NCBI RefSeq assembly: GCF_019175385.1
Contig: NC_083345.1
Coordinates: 14,780,027-14,844,026 of the forward strand
Source of the DNA: Lycium barbarum
Lineage: Eukaryota > Streptophyta > Magnoliopsida > Solanales > Solanaceae
DNA: 64,000 nucleotides
Direction of reading: 5' to 3'
Shown here: positions 48,126-59,549 of the stretch, piece by piece
Numbering within the stretch: the stretch's first letter is position 1
Layout of the letters: each line of letters starts with the position of its first letter
The notes under the pieces: generated by a model
Told to the model about the DNA's origin: nothing
The model's input: the letters and a program-made list of their open reading frames with translations, nothing else
Database searches by the model: none
Position numbers and translations under genes: made by a program

Positions 48126-49820
48126 GCATGAGAGCCAAATAAAAGCTATAAATACTTCGGAGTGACGTAAGGTCGGTAACCTCCGATTTTCATTATGGAA
48201 TTATCATCATCGCTATATCTCACCTTGAAAGAACAATTATTATAAGGTGAGATCAACAACAATGAATAAAATCGAGAAAAAATCATGAAATAATCTCCAT
48301 AATTTCATAATAGTATTAACATCATAAGCTTTGGAATTTCCAGAATTAAAATAATCATCATAGAAACATTCTCATCTTTAACATCGTCATTCACACTGTA
48401 AAAACATGTCCATTGTTGTTGTCATAAAAGTTTATAGAATCATAAATCTTTGACTCGGAAAATAGGGATATTTTGGAAAATATTTATGGATTATCAAGAA
48501 AGAAGTCATGCCTTTGAATCATAAACTCTATGAATCATGAATTTCTAGCTCTTGGGAATAAGAATATTCTTGGAAAACATTTATGGATTCACATAAAGGG
48601 ATCATGAGACATTTGGAAAACGCCTATTGAATTCATAAGAAAGGAATCATGCCTTTAGAAGAAAGGGACTAGCCTTAACATACCTGTTCAACCTCCAGTT
48701 ATCCACACTTATTCGTCCAAATTCGCGAGTCTACATTTAAGAGGATTCACACTATCATTAGACTCATTATAATATAGTTATACTAGACTTTCAAGTCAAA
48801 CTACTCTATATTCTGCCGAAAATCGGGCAACATCTCCCCTGTTTATATTCCTAGCCCGAAATTCCAATTTAGCAACCAACAACATCAACAATAATACCAA
48901 TAGTAATAACATCATTTCCAATACCGACAAATGCCATAAAACAGCCCACAAGCTGGTTTCCAGCTTCTATAACTAACCAACTTACTATACAATTATTTAA
49001 CAACTTTATCTCCGTAAATAAACTAAAATCAATATTAATAAAAAGATATTCATACCTTATTCTTGCTAAAGCAGCAATATCTTCAATATTCACTTTGAAT
49101 CCAGCCAATTCCAACGCAAGACAAAACTATAATCGCAACTACACGTTACCTGGACCTCGGTTAATATTTCGTCACTCGAAATTACTCAAAATCCTCACTT
49201 TTATAAGGTAAATATGCTCTATTTTGTTGCTGATTTTTCTGGAATATTTGGGAGATTTTATGACCAAAAAATGGGGGTTTTCCCCTTATATAGGGTGCCA
49301 AAGTCGGCAGTACTGTAGCACTGTAGCAGTGTTGTTTCTGCTCTGTCAACCTGACTTGTAACGTTCATAATTATCTACTCCGATGTTCTATCGACGAGAT
49401 CTTTGTTGCGTTAGAAACTAGATTCGACGAAATTCATTTTAGGCTTTTGAAACACATTAAAACTCCTAATATACTAGGAGATATTCCCCTCCAAAGTTGA
49501 CTAAAAATCTGCCCAAAATCCTGCCAACATTTCTCAAATTTTCGTCAAACTTATTTTCTTCAATTTGCTTAATCTCGAAATCTTCCGAAACTCTCCATAC
49601 ATGATATTTATCATTTATTATACTTGATAATGGCCATGTTCTTGTGTTTCAAAATAGTCTTTCCCAATTACGACTTACGAGATCTTGATTCATCTTTTAT
49701 TTCATAGTTGCATACTTCCCATGGCTTGTACCTTTCAAAACATCATGGGACGTCTCCGATACTCCATTACTACGGTGATGTACGTGGCATGCTCATGCTC
49801 TGAAAGTGCGGGGTGTAACA
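47307..49820 (-). mobile_element. Solo LTR (2.5 kb), minus orientation
   Basis: It begins TGTCACACCCC and ends GGGGTGTAACA, inverted LTR termini, with flanks GAATC and TAATC (5-bp duplication with one mismatch). Inside are the repeated CGTACCCGGCC...GACTCGGTGT units and an AT run at about 48095. On the minus strand it has the TACTGACGTCCC piece typical of these Solanaceae LTRs. No internal domain, primer-binding site or protease/RT frame is present. Confidence 0.8.
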
Positions 49821-49914
49821 TAATCGTACACGCCATAATTCTTGGCTTTCAAGAAATTCATCAAAACGATATCCCTGCTCGGACTCCCTTTAATTGGCAA
49901 TAAAGGACACCCCC

Positions 49915-50965
49915 TGTAACACCCCGTACCTTTAACCTAAGCTTTGACCATGATCCTAGACTTAGAAAATCAGATAAAGAATATGGGAATTGGAATTTCC
50001 CTGTTCAGTTGTAAGATGGGGGTTTACGCCCATGAACAGTGACCGTATTTCAGTATACGGGTCGTAATTCAAGTTGTAAACTGGTACCAAAGATTTCTGA
50101 GCATTCTGGAATTTGACATTTGGATATCATATGGTTAAATACCGACCGTATTTCAAAACATATTTAGAATTTGGGAAAACTTCCTTGATGAAAGTTGTAT
50201 AGCTTTGAAATACCTCTCCAACGGTATATTATGGGGGTCAAACGGACATCTGTGGAAAGAGTTATGTCCATTTTACTGAAGAGACGCAGCGCAGTCAGTA
50301 TTTCAAAATACGAACCGTATTTCAAAATACGGTCAGTATTTCAAAATACGGCCAGTATTTAACTAGGCCGAAAATCCAATTTTTCCAGAACATTATATAT
50401 TCGTCCATATCAGTTCAAATCATTATTTTTCATTCCTTCAAGCCCTAGAACGACCTCCTACCCTCTTCCATCATCAAGAACACCAAGGTAAGCCTACTCT
50501 AATTATTCCAAGTCAATTCTAATACATATCCTTGTAATCTAAACAAGAAATCATCATTCCAAAACTAGGGTTTTCAAGAAAACCCATCTCAAGGTTCAAG
50601 AATTCAAGATTTTGGAAATCTTCTTCAAAGTTCAAGTCTTTAATTCAAGTTTTGGAGCAATTAAGGTATGTAGAACTTCCATCCACATGTGGGAATCTCT
50701 ACGTTATTCCCCATGCTCCGTTTTCTTGATATCCATGAAGTTCAACTCCTAGGGCATTAAACCCAACATATTGGTAGCCCGTATTTATGTATTTATGTAC
50801 ATGAATTTTGTATCTATACTCGTTATTGTATTCCTAATCTTCCATTACGGTTATTAGGAACCCTAGCTTAATCCATGAATCATGAATTCTTCCTCATGTG
50901 TTCTCATTATGTTTATATGAAACTTTATGATTTTATGTAGCAAGTTACAAGCATGTTTTCAAGTC

Positions 50966-51002
<37 letters not shown>

Positions 51003-52047
51003 CGAACTATTGTTATTACTCATAAATCAAGAACATGTTTGCAAGACTATGACAAGTTATCTCATGAAACCATATTACAAGATATTTCATGAAACCATGT
51101 TACAAGTTATTTCATGAAATCATGATTACAAGTTATTTCACGAAAATCATGGGCTTCTTAGCCAACTATATCATGTTCATGTTTTTGGGAATTGCTTAGT
51201 TAACCGAGAAGGCTCAGATAGCCTGAAACTACGTTGCCACCGTAGGATAAGGGTTGTCAGCAAGGAGGCAACACCTTCATTATGCAGTTTGGATCCTTAC
51301 ATGCTTATTATCACTTAAATCTCATATCCCTGGCAAGGTGTAAGTGTTCTCCTGATAGGACGCCAATACCAGATCATGTTGTCGGTTATACTATAGCGTT
51401 CCCCACGTTACAAGCAGTTTTACATACGTGTATTTCCATTGATTTACTGTTTTTAGACTTTACTCACGTTTCATACTCATGTTCAAATTACATTCAGTTT
51501 CAGTTCATGTCCTATACTTATGTTGTGCCACGTTCTTCATCTCAGCAGGTTTTACATACTAGTACTATTCACCATGTACTAACGTCCCTTTTGCCCGTGG
51601 CCTGCACTTCACGGTGCAGATACCGGTTTTCAGGAGCATACACATGCGCAGTAGGATCACTTCAGTTATCAGCTTATTGGTGAGCCCCACTCCTCTCGGG
51701 GTTCAACATGGAGTCTGCATTAGTATTCAGTTTATGGTAATCCAGGGCCATGTCTTGGTAGTTAGTATTCAGACATGTTTTAGAGGTTTCATAGACAGAT
51801 GTTAGTCCACAGAGTCAGTTATGCTTTCATGTTTGCAGACTGTTATGTTTTCATGATATTTCATGCTACGAGATAATTTCAAGACTTTATTCCGCAAATT
51901 ACATTTTCATGATTCATTTAAACTGCATCATATAGATTATATTGTTTTGATACCCATGTTGACAAGCAAGCCATGAGGTTCGCTCGGACATATGCAAGCA
52001 AGGCCCGAGTGCCGTGTTATGCCCAGACCATGGTTCGGGGCGTGACA
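49915..52047 (+). mobile_element. Solo LTR (2.1 kb), plus orientation
   Basis: It begins TGTAACACCCCGTACC and ends TTCGGGGCGTGACA, flanked by CCCCC on both sides (49910-49914 and 52048-52052). Contains CAGTATTTCAAAATACGG repeated near 50300 and an AT run near 50970-50998. No coding domain; the 133-codon frame at 51282 is judged chance. Confidence 0.85.
50295..50365 (+). repeat. Short tandem array of TATTTCAAAATACGG units in the solo LTR
   Basis: Four units of CAGTATTTCAAAATACGG / CCGTATTTCAAAATACGG type, each with a partly palindromic core. Confidence 0.85.
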
Positions 52048-53101
52048 CCCCCATAAAGAAATGTTAATCAAATCCTCTGTAACACTCTTAAGAGATAGCA
52101 ACTTAGTTTTATTTTTACCTAAATATATCCACTAAGAATTGCATCTTCCACCGAGAAATATTTCAGAAGAAGCAGCCATTGAAGAAGCTTATTGAAACTT
52201 GTCTTGAATTTTTCGGATATGGGTATAGATCTTTTAATGGGTTGGATTTTAATTAATCAGGGATTAATTTAAAATAGGCCAATAGAATGATGACACGTGT
52301 CCTTTCGTTAAAATGAGGGGTATATGTGTGTCAAAGTATAATGGCAGGGTATATTTGAACCCAAAGTATAACAATAAGGGTATATTTGGACCTAAAGTAT
52401 AACGAGGGGTATATTTGGCTCTTTTCCTGTAGTACAAGGGTATATTGGCCTTTTTCCATATTAAAAATATGAGCCGTTTCAGATAAATATTTTCTCCAAA
52501 TAGATATAGCGTTATTTTCCCTTCTTTTTACAGGGATGGACTAATTCAATTAGTATGTTAAAGTTCTGAGTTTGATTCACAACTGATTCTAGACTAATTC
52601 ATGTATATATTGTACTTTTTACGAAGGCAATACTCAATAATTTTATTTATCAAAAGTTGAATTGATAAAGAGAATACAATTAGGGGAGGTTTGATACGAT
52701 ATATTAGAGATAATAATGCATGGACTAGTTTTGATATTATACTAATCCTTTATTTCATACACTTTTTCGACATATGTATAACTTTATTAATACAGAAATT
52801 AGTTATTGTAACAACTCGATATTATTCTTATAGTGGTTATGTGTGTTCAATTATTAATTATAGAGTTTAGTTAGTTTAATGGTTCACATAATGACATATA
52901 CCTTGTAAATACTTGCAGAGGTACAGTAGTGTTTGTTATATAAATTATAGGCTAGGCTAGGATATAACTTTAGTAGGGATTAAGATTTGACACATATATA
53001 ATTTTTTTTTTATAGGAAGAAGCACGAATGCATAGATACAACAATAAAGTAGATTATTAGCAAGGTGACAATTGTTCTAGTGGGCCCGTCTTTATTTTGT
53101 T

Positions 53102-54090
53102 GGGAAATCTATATAGTGTAGCTAACATTAGATTTTATTTTTATCTAATAACTATACTTTAATTAATTTACACCTCATAGCTAAAATGTGTATATCAATT
53201 ACACTTCATAACTAAAACATATAAAATAGATTAAAATAAAAAAACAACCCTGGTATCCACATTTTTCTCTCTCCTCCCTCCCTTATGCTCTCTTCAATAA
53301 AAAAACATACAATTCGTCTATGTTCTAAACTATGGGCCCTCCATATTAGACTTTGTTCCTCTTCGAAAAGTCTTCAATGTTTCTAGAACCTCTTATAAAA
53401 TTTGCTATATTCCTTTCCTATATCTCTTCTTCTGCGTGATATCAATTATTACTAATTTTTTACGCATCTAGTCTTCAATCTTCAAGAAAAGAGAAAATTC
53501 AGAATCAGTTATGGTTGTGTTGTTCTCTGTCCAGATCTCTCTCTTTCCCCTTTTCTCAGATCTGCCGATATCATCGGAGCATTTATATTTATTATTTTTG
53601 AGTCTTTTGGTTAATTTTTTAGATTGTATTCATTTTTTGTTTTGTATTCAATTTTTTTGAGTATTTTTGTTATTTTTTAGTGTATCTATGTTTTTTTATG
53701 TATTCAATTTTTTGTGTATTACTAGCTGCCTTCACTAAAAAAAAATTTGTATGCAACAAGTTGAATACAATATTTTTTTGTATTTATGTTGTTTGAATAT
53801 CATTGATTTTTAAATACAATAAAGTGAATATAATGTAAAAGTAGCTATAGATGAATACAACTGAGTTGAATACATTTGACATGAATACAGCTGAGTTGAA
53901 TACAGTGAAAAGAATTTTTGATTTTTTTTTATTCGTTGTATTCATGAATACAACTAGGCCGTTTTATGAATACAACGAGCCATTTTTTGAATACAGCGAG
54001 GAAACTGTAGCTACGCAATGTAAATATTGAAATTATAGCTATGACAAATTTTAAACCCCCAAAGTGTAGTCATTTATGTAAAATTCTCAA
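53102..54090. mobile_element. MULE-like nonautonomous element nested in the LTR
   Basis: Ends GGGAAATCTATATAGTGTAGC and, inverted, GAGAATTTTACATAAATGAC are related. The flanks TATTTTGTT and TATATTGTT are a 9-bp duplication with one mismatch. The interior has repeated TGAATACAACTGAGTTGAAT units. The exact right boundary is uncertain by a few bases. Confidence 0.55.
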
Positions 54091-55084
54091 TATATTGTTC
54101 CATGTTACTAAATGTGGGCTTTTGGGATTTATTCAAGAGAGTGGCAAGTGGCCCACAGATGCCTTTGAGTGAATAACATGAGAATTCACTAGTAATGGGC
54201 CCACCCGTTTTATATAATGTAAATTTTATTTGGCATAGCTTACTATGTTACATATTTATGGAACATGACTATACTTTTTAATAATTAAGTTTAGTAGCTA
54301 TAATATTATATTTTTATAACTTATAGCTACCCACTTTTCTACCAATTAACTTACCACTACCCACATCCTTATTTTTTAGCTGCACACTTTTTCTCTCTCC
54401 CCTTTTCCTAAATATACGTTTCTAACTCCCATCTCCCCTAATTTCGTGTTTTTTCAAATTAGTTTCTGATTTCTTTCACTTTTTTTTTACTCTGTATTAA
54501 TTTCTCCCTTTTCCTTTTTAATCTAAATTTTTTCGCTCCCTCTCCTAATCACTTCTGCTCAACATAAACCCTACTCGCCTCCCTCATTGCGGACCTTCCA
54601 ATTTTGGTGCTGTCGATTCTCTTCTGGTATGACGTTTTTTCTCTTCTTCATTATTTACTTACATATCCTATTTCATATTGAAATATTAGGGTACTATTGG
54701 CTCTATGACGTGAAGGATTATATTCCTATTAATTTGGAAAATTTCTTCTTACAAAATCGATTGATTGCATATTAGAGTATTATGGGTTGCTGCTTAATTT
54801 GGGTCTAATTGGTATTACTCAAATACACAATAAGATTTGTAGTCCATAACTGAATTTGATGATGAGTTACTGTTTAAATTGAGTTTAATTGGTAAGAATC
54901 AGAAGCATTGGAGTTTAATTGCAGGGCTTTTCCAATTTTGTTTGTTTTGGAGATTCCAGTTTTCAGGTCAGGTAGTGGAAAAGGAACTCACGTCCGAAGA
55001 TTATAGAAATTTTTGGGTTCGAACACATAAATGCTCGAGATCTATTGAGGAAGGAGATGTATTTTCACTTCACCATATATGTGT

Positions 55085-55340
55085 TTTACTTGCATTTTAA
55101 GTATATTTTTATCGTATTTTTTGATGAACTTCAGTTAATTCCCGCTTTTTCAATTCACCAGATCTATATTTTGCATACATTTTAAGTATATTTTTGTCGT
55201 ATTTTTTATTATTTCAATTAGTTTGTGTTTTGAACTTCAGTTTATTCCTGTTTTTTCAATTCACCAGATCTGTGTTTTGCGTACATTTTAAGTATATTTT
55301 TGTCGTACTTTTTATTATTTCAATTAGTTTGTGTTTTTAA
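55085..55340. repeat. Tandem duplication (about 120 bp) inside the MULE
   Basis: CATTTTAAGTATATTTTTGTCGTA recurs in slightly changed form at about 55093, 55182 and 55283, with TTTTTCAATTCACCAGATCT between the copies. Confidence 0.85.
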
Positions 55341-55649
55341 TTGTGTGTTATATATATTTTCTACCTAATTTGTTCCTTGTAAATTTATGCGATTTTGAAT
55401 TTGTGTTTACTTTTTATCAAAGTATATTTTGTAGTATATATTCAGTGTATTTTTACAACACAGTCACACACTGTTGTGCATTTGACATTGATATATTTGC
55501 ATTATATTTATAGTATATTTTCAGTATATCTTGAATGTGTTGTTATTTATTGTGGTTAATTTGTTATTTTGTTATTTTTTCATGTTTTGTTAATGTAAAG
55601 TTTTAGTATATCTTGACGCATTCCAGCTGAAATTGATGCAAAGTTTCTC

Positions 55650-55776
55650 CGTATGAGATACGACGCAAATCGACAAGGCAACCCTGAATGAATTTATTGA
55701 TAACGAGCAACCACCAATACCTGTCAAGGCTACCGTTGATTATGATGCAGTGATTTTAGTAGATGTTCAGGAGTAG
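55650..55776 (+). pseudogene. Exon-like fragment captured in the MULE
   Basis: The frame reads DTTQIDKATLNEFIDN, then EQPPIPVKATVDYDAVILVD and VQE to a stop. Its acidic, proline-containing composition and GC level stand out from the AT-rich surroundings. An in-frame stop lies just upstream. No family recognised. Confidence 0.35.
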
Positions 55777-57796
55777 ATTTGTAGACAAAACAATTTATGT
55801 TTTAAGTTGTTTTTTTTTTCTCCAATTTTTTTTTGATGTATAACATCACTGTTGCGACATTATTTTTATGAAAATTTTAGAAGAACTTTTATGTATTTTG
55901 ATAATGATCCTGCTTGTTGTATAGTCTAATCGTAGATTTGAATTCTGTTTTTATTACATTTATATTTTTCTTGTATAGTTACTGCTAAAAAATTACAAAG
56001 TGCATTTTAATATCAAGTTTGTATTTCCTACATGTTTTCACTATATTTTATTGATGAACCAGGAAGAGTTCTATGCATTTTCTCTATATATTCATGGTAC
56101 ACTTGAATTCATTATTGAACCATAAAATCCATTTTTCTGTACAATATACTTCAAAAATTAAAGAACAATTTTAATACTTCTAAAAATACATACAAAATAC
56201 AAGTGAAATATATTGTAAATATATTCATTACGATTCAAATCTTACGGATCAATTAGAATACACTCAAAAATACAATCATAATACAGATAAAATACAGTGA
56301 ATCAAAAGCCACCCTTAGGGATTAAAGTTTTTTTATGGAGTCAAGTTTTCCCATCTTATTAAAGTTACTAAATAATATTCAATATCAGCTTATTTCACTC
56401 AATAACTAATATTTTTTGTAACGAACATTTTGATTTTCAATAATGTAATTTCATTAAATATTTTTAATAACGAACACAAAACCGATGGTCATAGCATCAG
56501 GAGACAATCTCAACTTGTCACTATGCAATTCAGTTGATGAACAAATCAAGCTTTGCGTGATTTATGGAACATTAAAAAGAGATTTTTTTTTTAGTTATAT
56601 TTTGGGAAAAAATATGAAGAGAGTTTTTGAATTCAAATTTTATATGAATGATTAGATGTTAAATGAGATATGTGATTAGATATGGAAGAGAATGAGATTT
56701 GCGTGATTTATGGAACATTAAAAACAGATTTCTGTTTAGTTTGAATTTTTTTCCCCTTAAATAGAGGCATTATTTGCTCAACAGTTCCGTGTATTTAGTC
56801 TGTATTTTGGTTATATTTATGCGACGCGTCCAGGACCTAAATATAGGAAAAACCAGCTACGAATTGTAAATAATGAACTTGTAGTTATAGTTTGTTAGAA
56901 GCAGCTAAAAGGTAGTTATTTGTGAAAATTTTACTTATATAATATTCACCCAAGCCTTAGTTATCTGTAAGTTATATTTCACTGACTTAGAGGAAAGGAC
57001 TGTAGTCGTGCGAAGTGGAGCAAACCGTCATAGTTTCTACTGGTTTCTTTAATTCCAGGTATGGATCTCAATCAAAATTTATTCTTTTCTTGAGCAATGA
57101 GTCAATTTAGGTAGACTACAACTATATCCTGTAAAAGAAGAAAATAGTTAGGTAATGTTTAACTGTAGTACCTCCGGAACTTTTGTACGCAGTAGCAACA
57201 TCATTGTTTATTTTGATTATTGTTTCGGTAGAGTTGAATCTTAATAGAAAGGTGTTATAATTTGAGACAAATTAGTATTGAGATACAATTTTCACTTTTT
57301 AAAAGAATTATGAAATCAAGGTATGGAATGTTGAGATTTGGTTCTAACCTAAAATTAAAGGATTAGTTTCCCTATACTAATTTGGACCATTTATTTATGT
57401 TATTGGATAGATTGAGGCTATTGGAGATTGTTTGAAGAGAATTTGGCATTTCAAGAGAGGTTGTGTTTCGGTTACAAGGCAAGTGAGGCTTAAACTCTTA
57501 GTTTACTTGTTTTTCATAAAAAGCATATGGTTTGTGTTGTATGTATGCATTTAAACCATTTAGTTCGTGTGAGTGGGCAAGCATGATCTAAATTGGATAA
57601 TTTTCAAGTTTCTAAAGTAATGACCATATGAGTACTTTAGCGTAATTTCGCTTAAATAGATACTATTTATATAAATGTAAAGTTTAGAAGTGGTATTGAT
57701 TGGATGTATGTTCCACTTATCATATATTCAGAGGGGCACACTTCCATAGGTCCCATTGATGTTCAGTAAGAGATAGATGCTAGAATTTTAAGTGAC

Positions 57797-58140
57797 CCGG
57801 GTAAGATGGGGGTAAATAATGCCCTCTCCGAAAGACGGGGTAAGACATAGACAAATACGTACTATGTCCAGTGAGCATAGATTCAAATTCAGTGTAGTGC
57901 ATCTATTGTTGTCCGGGTAAGATGGGGGTAAATAATGCCCTCTCCGGAAGACGGGGTAAGACAGACAAATACGTACTATGTCCCGTGAGCATACATTCAG
58001 ATTCAGTGTATTTCATGTATTGCTCGTCCGGGTAAGATGCGGGTAAATAATGCCTTCTCCGGAAGACGGGGTAAGACATAGATAAATACGTACTATGTCC
58101 CGTGAGCATAGATTCAGATTTAGAGTATTTCATGTTTTGT
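57797..58140. repeat. Tandem repeat, 3 copies of about 116 bp, in the LTR
   Basis: Each unit starts CCGGGTAAGATGGGGGTAAA and contains GACGGGGTAAGACA and TACGTACTATGTCC.GTGAGC. Copies start at 57798, 57915 and 58029 (within a few bases). Confidence 0.9.
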
Positions 58141-58695
58141 TTGTTTATGCTTCATGATTTCAGCTTTAGCTTCAGTGTTTGTATATATTTAATATACTTG
58201 TACTGTGTAATTGCTTTTATGCATTATCAGGAATTTCAAAGACTTGCCCCAGGGGTAAGCTGAGAGTGTCGATGATCTTGCTGGGTCTTTTAGACTCACG
58301 CTTGTTGATGTTGTATATGTGCAGGTGTGGTTAACGGTGACCAGGTAGCCAATACTTGATTCATTCCAGTTTCGTTCAGTCCAATTCAGTAGAGGTGAGC
58401 CACCATTAGATCATGGCGGCCTCTTCTTCTTTAGTTGACTTAGTAGTATTCCGAGCTACATCTCATACTTTTATATTCAGACTAGTAGTTCCATGACTTA
58501 GACATTTTTATGGGGTTTATGGGCAAGACTCAGTATTTGTATTTCGCTTCCGTATTTTTCTTTATATTATGAGACTTTGCGTATTATTCATCTTATTCGT
58601 TAATTTTCTCATGATTAGCTTAGAGGGTTCGCCTTATGGGTAGAAGCTCGTCAGGTGTCCGGTCACGGCCTGAGTGTCAAATTTGGGTCGTGACA

Positions 58696-59549
58696 GTTAT
58701 ACACCTTGTGTGATATTATCCTATCCCAAGGTTATTAATAATATGCATAAGCATAGTCAAAGCCAAAATTGCGGTTAAAGTCCCTCAAAACTTTTTCATA
58801 CACGTTATGTTTAATATACCAAATCAAACAGTAGATGAAAATAATCTCAGCAAAACTTATACTAACCTAAGCATAACTTATATTATCAGCCTAACTAATT
58901 TTAACATTACTAATATACTCTATTAAATACTATTATCGTACACTCTACCGAACGAACCCTTAATATGTTAAAATTCTGATTTTGATTCACAAATAGTTCT
59001 CCTCAACTGAATATTGCTTTTTTTAATAGTATAATTTACCAGACGAGAAAAATACTTTATTAGGTGGTATTTTGATTTTTGAGACAGCAATTGTGTTTGT
59101 GTGTGTGTGTGGGGGAGGGGGGAGGGGGGGGGGGGGTAAGTAAAAATAATAGTAAAAGAAAAGGAAAAGGGTAAAATGAGGAGCCGTAGAATCCAAGATT
59201 GGATTTGTTATGAGTTGTAAGTAGGTGGGGGGTTTCTAGATGTAGGGGTTGGGTGCAGGGGCGGAGCCACATTGGCTCCAGGGGGTCATTCGAACCCCTC
59301 GGCGAAAAATTACAGTATATTTTCAAAGTTAAAATTATTTTGTTATGTATATATAGTAGATGTTGAACCCCCTGACTTCTCCGTGTATTTACCTTTTAGA
59401 ATTTTTGAACCCCCTAGATGAAAATCCTGGCTCCGCTACTGGCTGGGTGTCAGTTGAGCAGACTGTTGTTATATCAGTTAAGTAATTTCTTGAATTTTAG
59501 TCTTTGAGAAGCTCTTTTCTTGTAATCTTTGGTAACATTTGACGGTGTT
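58696..59549. other. Short intergenic stretch between transposons
   Basis: AT-rich with a GT/G-rich run at 59095-59138. Contains one hAT MITE (listed). No gene. Confidence 0.6.
59256..59441. mobile_element. hAT-type MITE, 186 bp
   Basis: Ends CAGGGGCGGAGCCA and TGGCTCCGCTACTG are inverted repeats of the well-known Solanaceae type. Flanks GTTGGGTG and GCTGGGTG are an 8-bp duplication with one mismatch. Confidence 0.88.

Larger units (their letters stand above)
46793..52457. mobile_element. Foldback MULE-like element, split by two solo LTRs
   Basis: Terminal inverted repeats of about 300 bp (about 46793-47092 and 52174-52457) begin with GGAAAAGGGCC / GGAAAAAGGCC. They carry sub-repeats of about 30 bp with the core CAAATATACCCCTCGTTATACT. 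The flanks are ATATTAAAAA at 46783-46792 and 52458-52467, a 9-10-bp target duplication as in Mutator elements. Removing the two LTRs leaves about 1 kb. Both arms contain a protein-like piece, QPLKKLIEACLEFFGYGYGS on the minus strand at left and a variant on the plus strand at right, probably a captured gene fragment. Confidence 0.75.
54219..56934. mobile_element. MULE-like element, 2.7 kb, with perfect 9-bp target duplication
   Basis: It is flanked by TTATATAAT at 54210-54218 and 56935-56943. Ends GTAAATTTTATTTGGCATAGC and, inverted, GTAAAATTTTCACAAATAAC are similar to each other and to the 53.1-kb element. The interior has a duplicated block around 55085-55340 and exon-like pieces near 54959-55098 and 55650-55776. 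No transposase is seen. Confidence 0.75.
52807..58695 (+). mobile_element. Solo LTR interrupted by two DNA transposons
   Basis: It begins TGTAACAACTCG and ends TTTGGGTCGTGACA, flanked by perfect GTTAT duplications at 52802-52806 and 58696-58700. Subtracting the two MULE-like insertions leaves about 2.2 kb, the size of the neighbouring solo LTRs. The 3' half has the GGTGAGCC and GGTCACGGCCTGAGTG landmarks and a three-copy repeat. Confidence 0.8.

Noticed and set aside
51282..51683. 133-codon plus-strand frame inside a solo LTR
   Set aside because: No retroviral-type domain; LTRs do not normally code, and the composition is ordinary LTR DNA.
57797..58140. Regular 116-bp repeat considered as a CRISPR-like array
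   Set aside because: Units are contiguous and similar along their whole length, with no unique spacers, and sit in a plant LTR.
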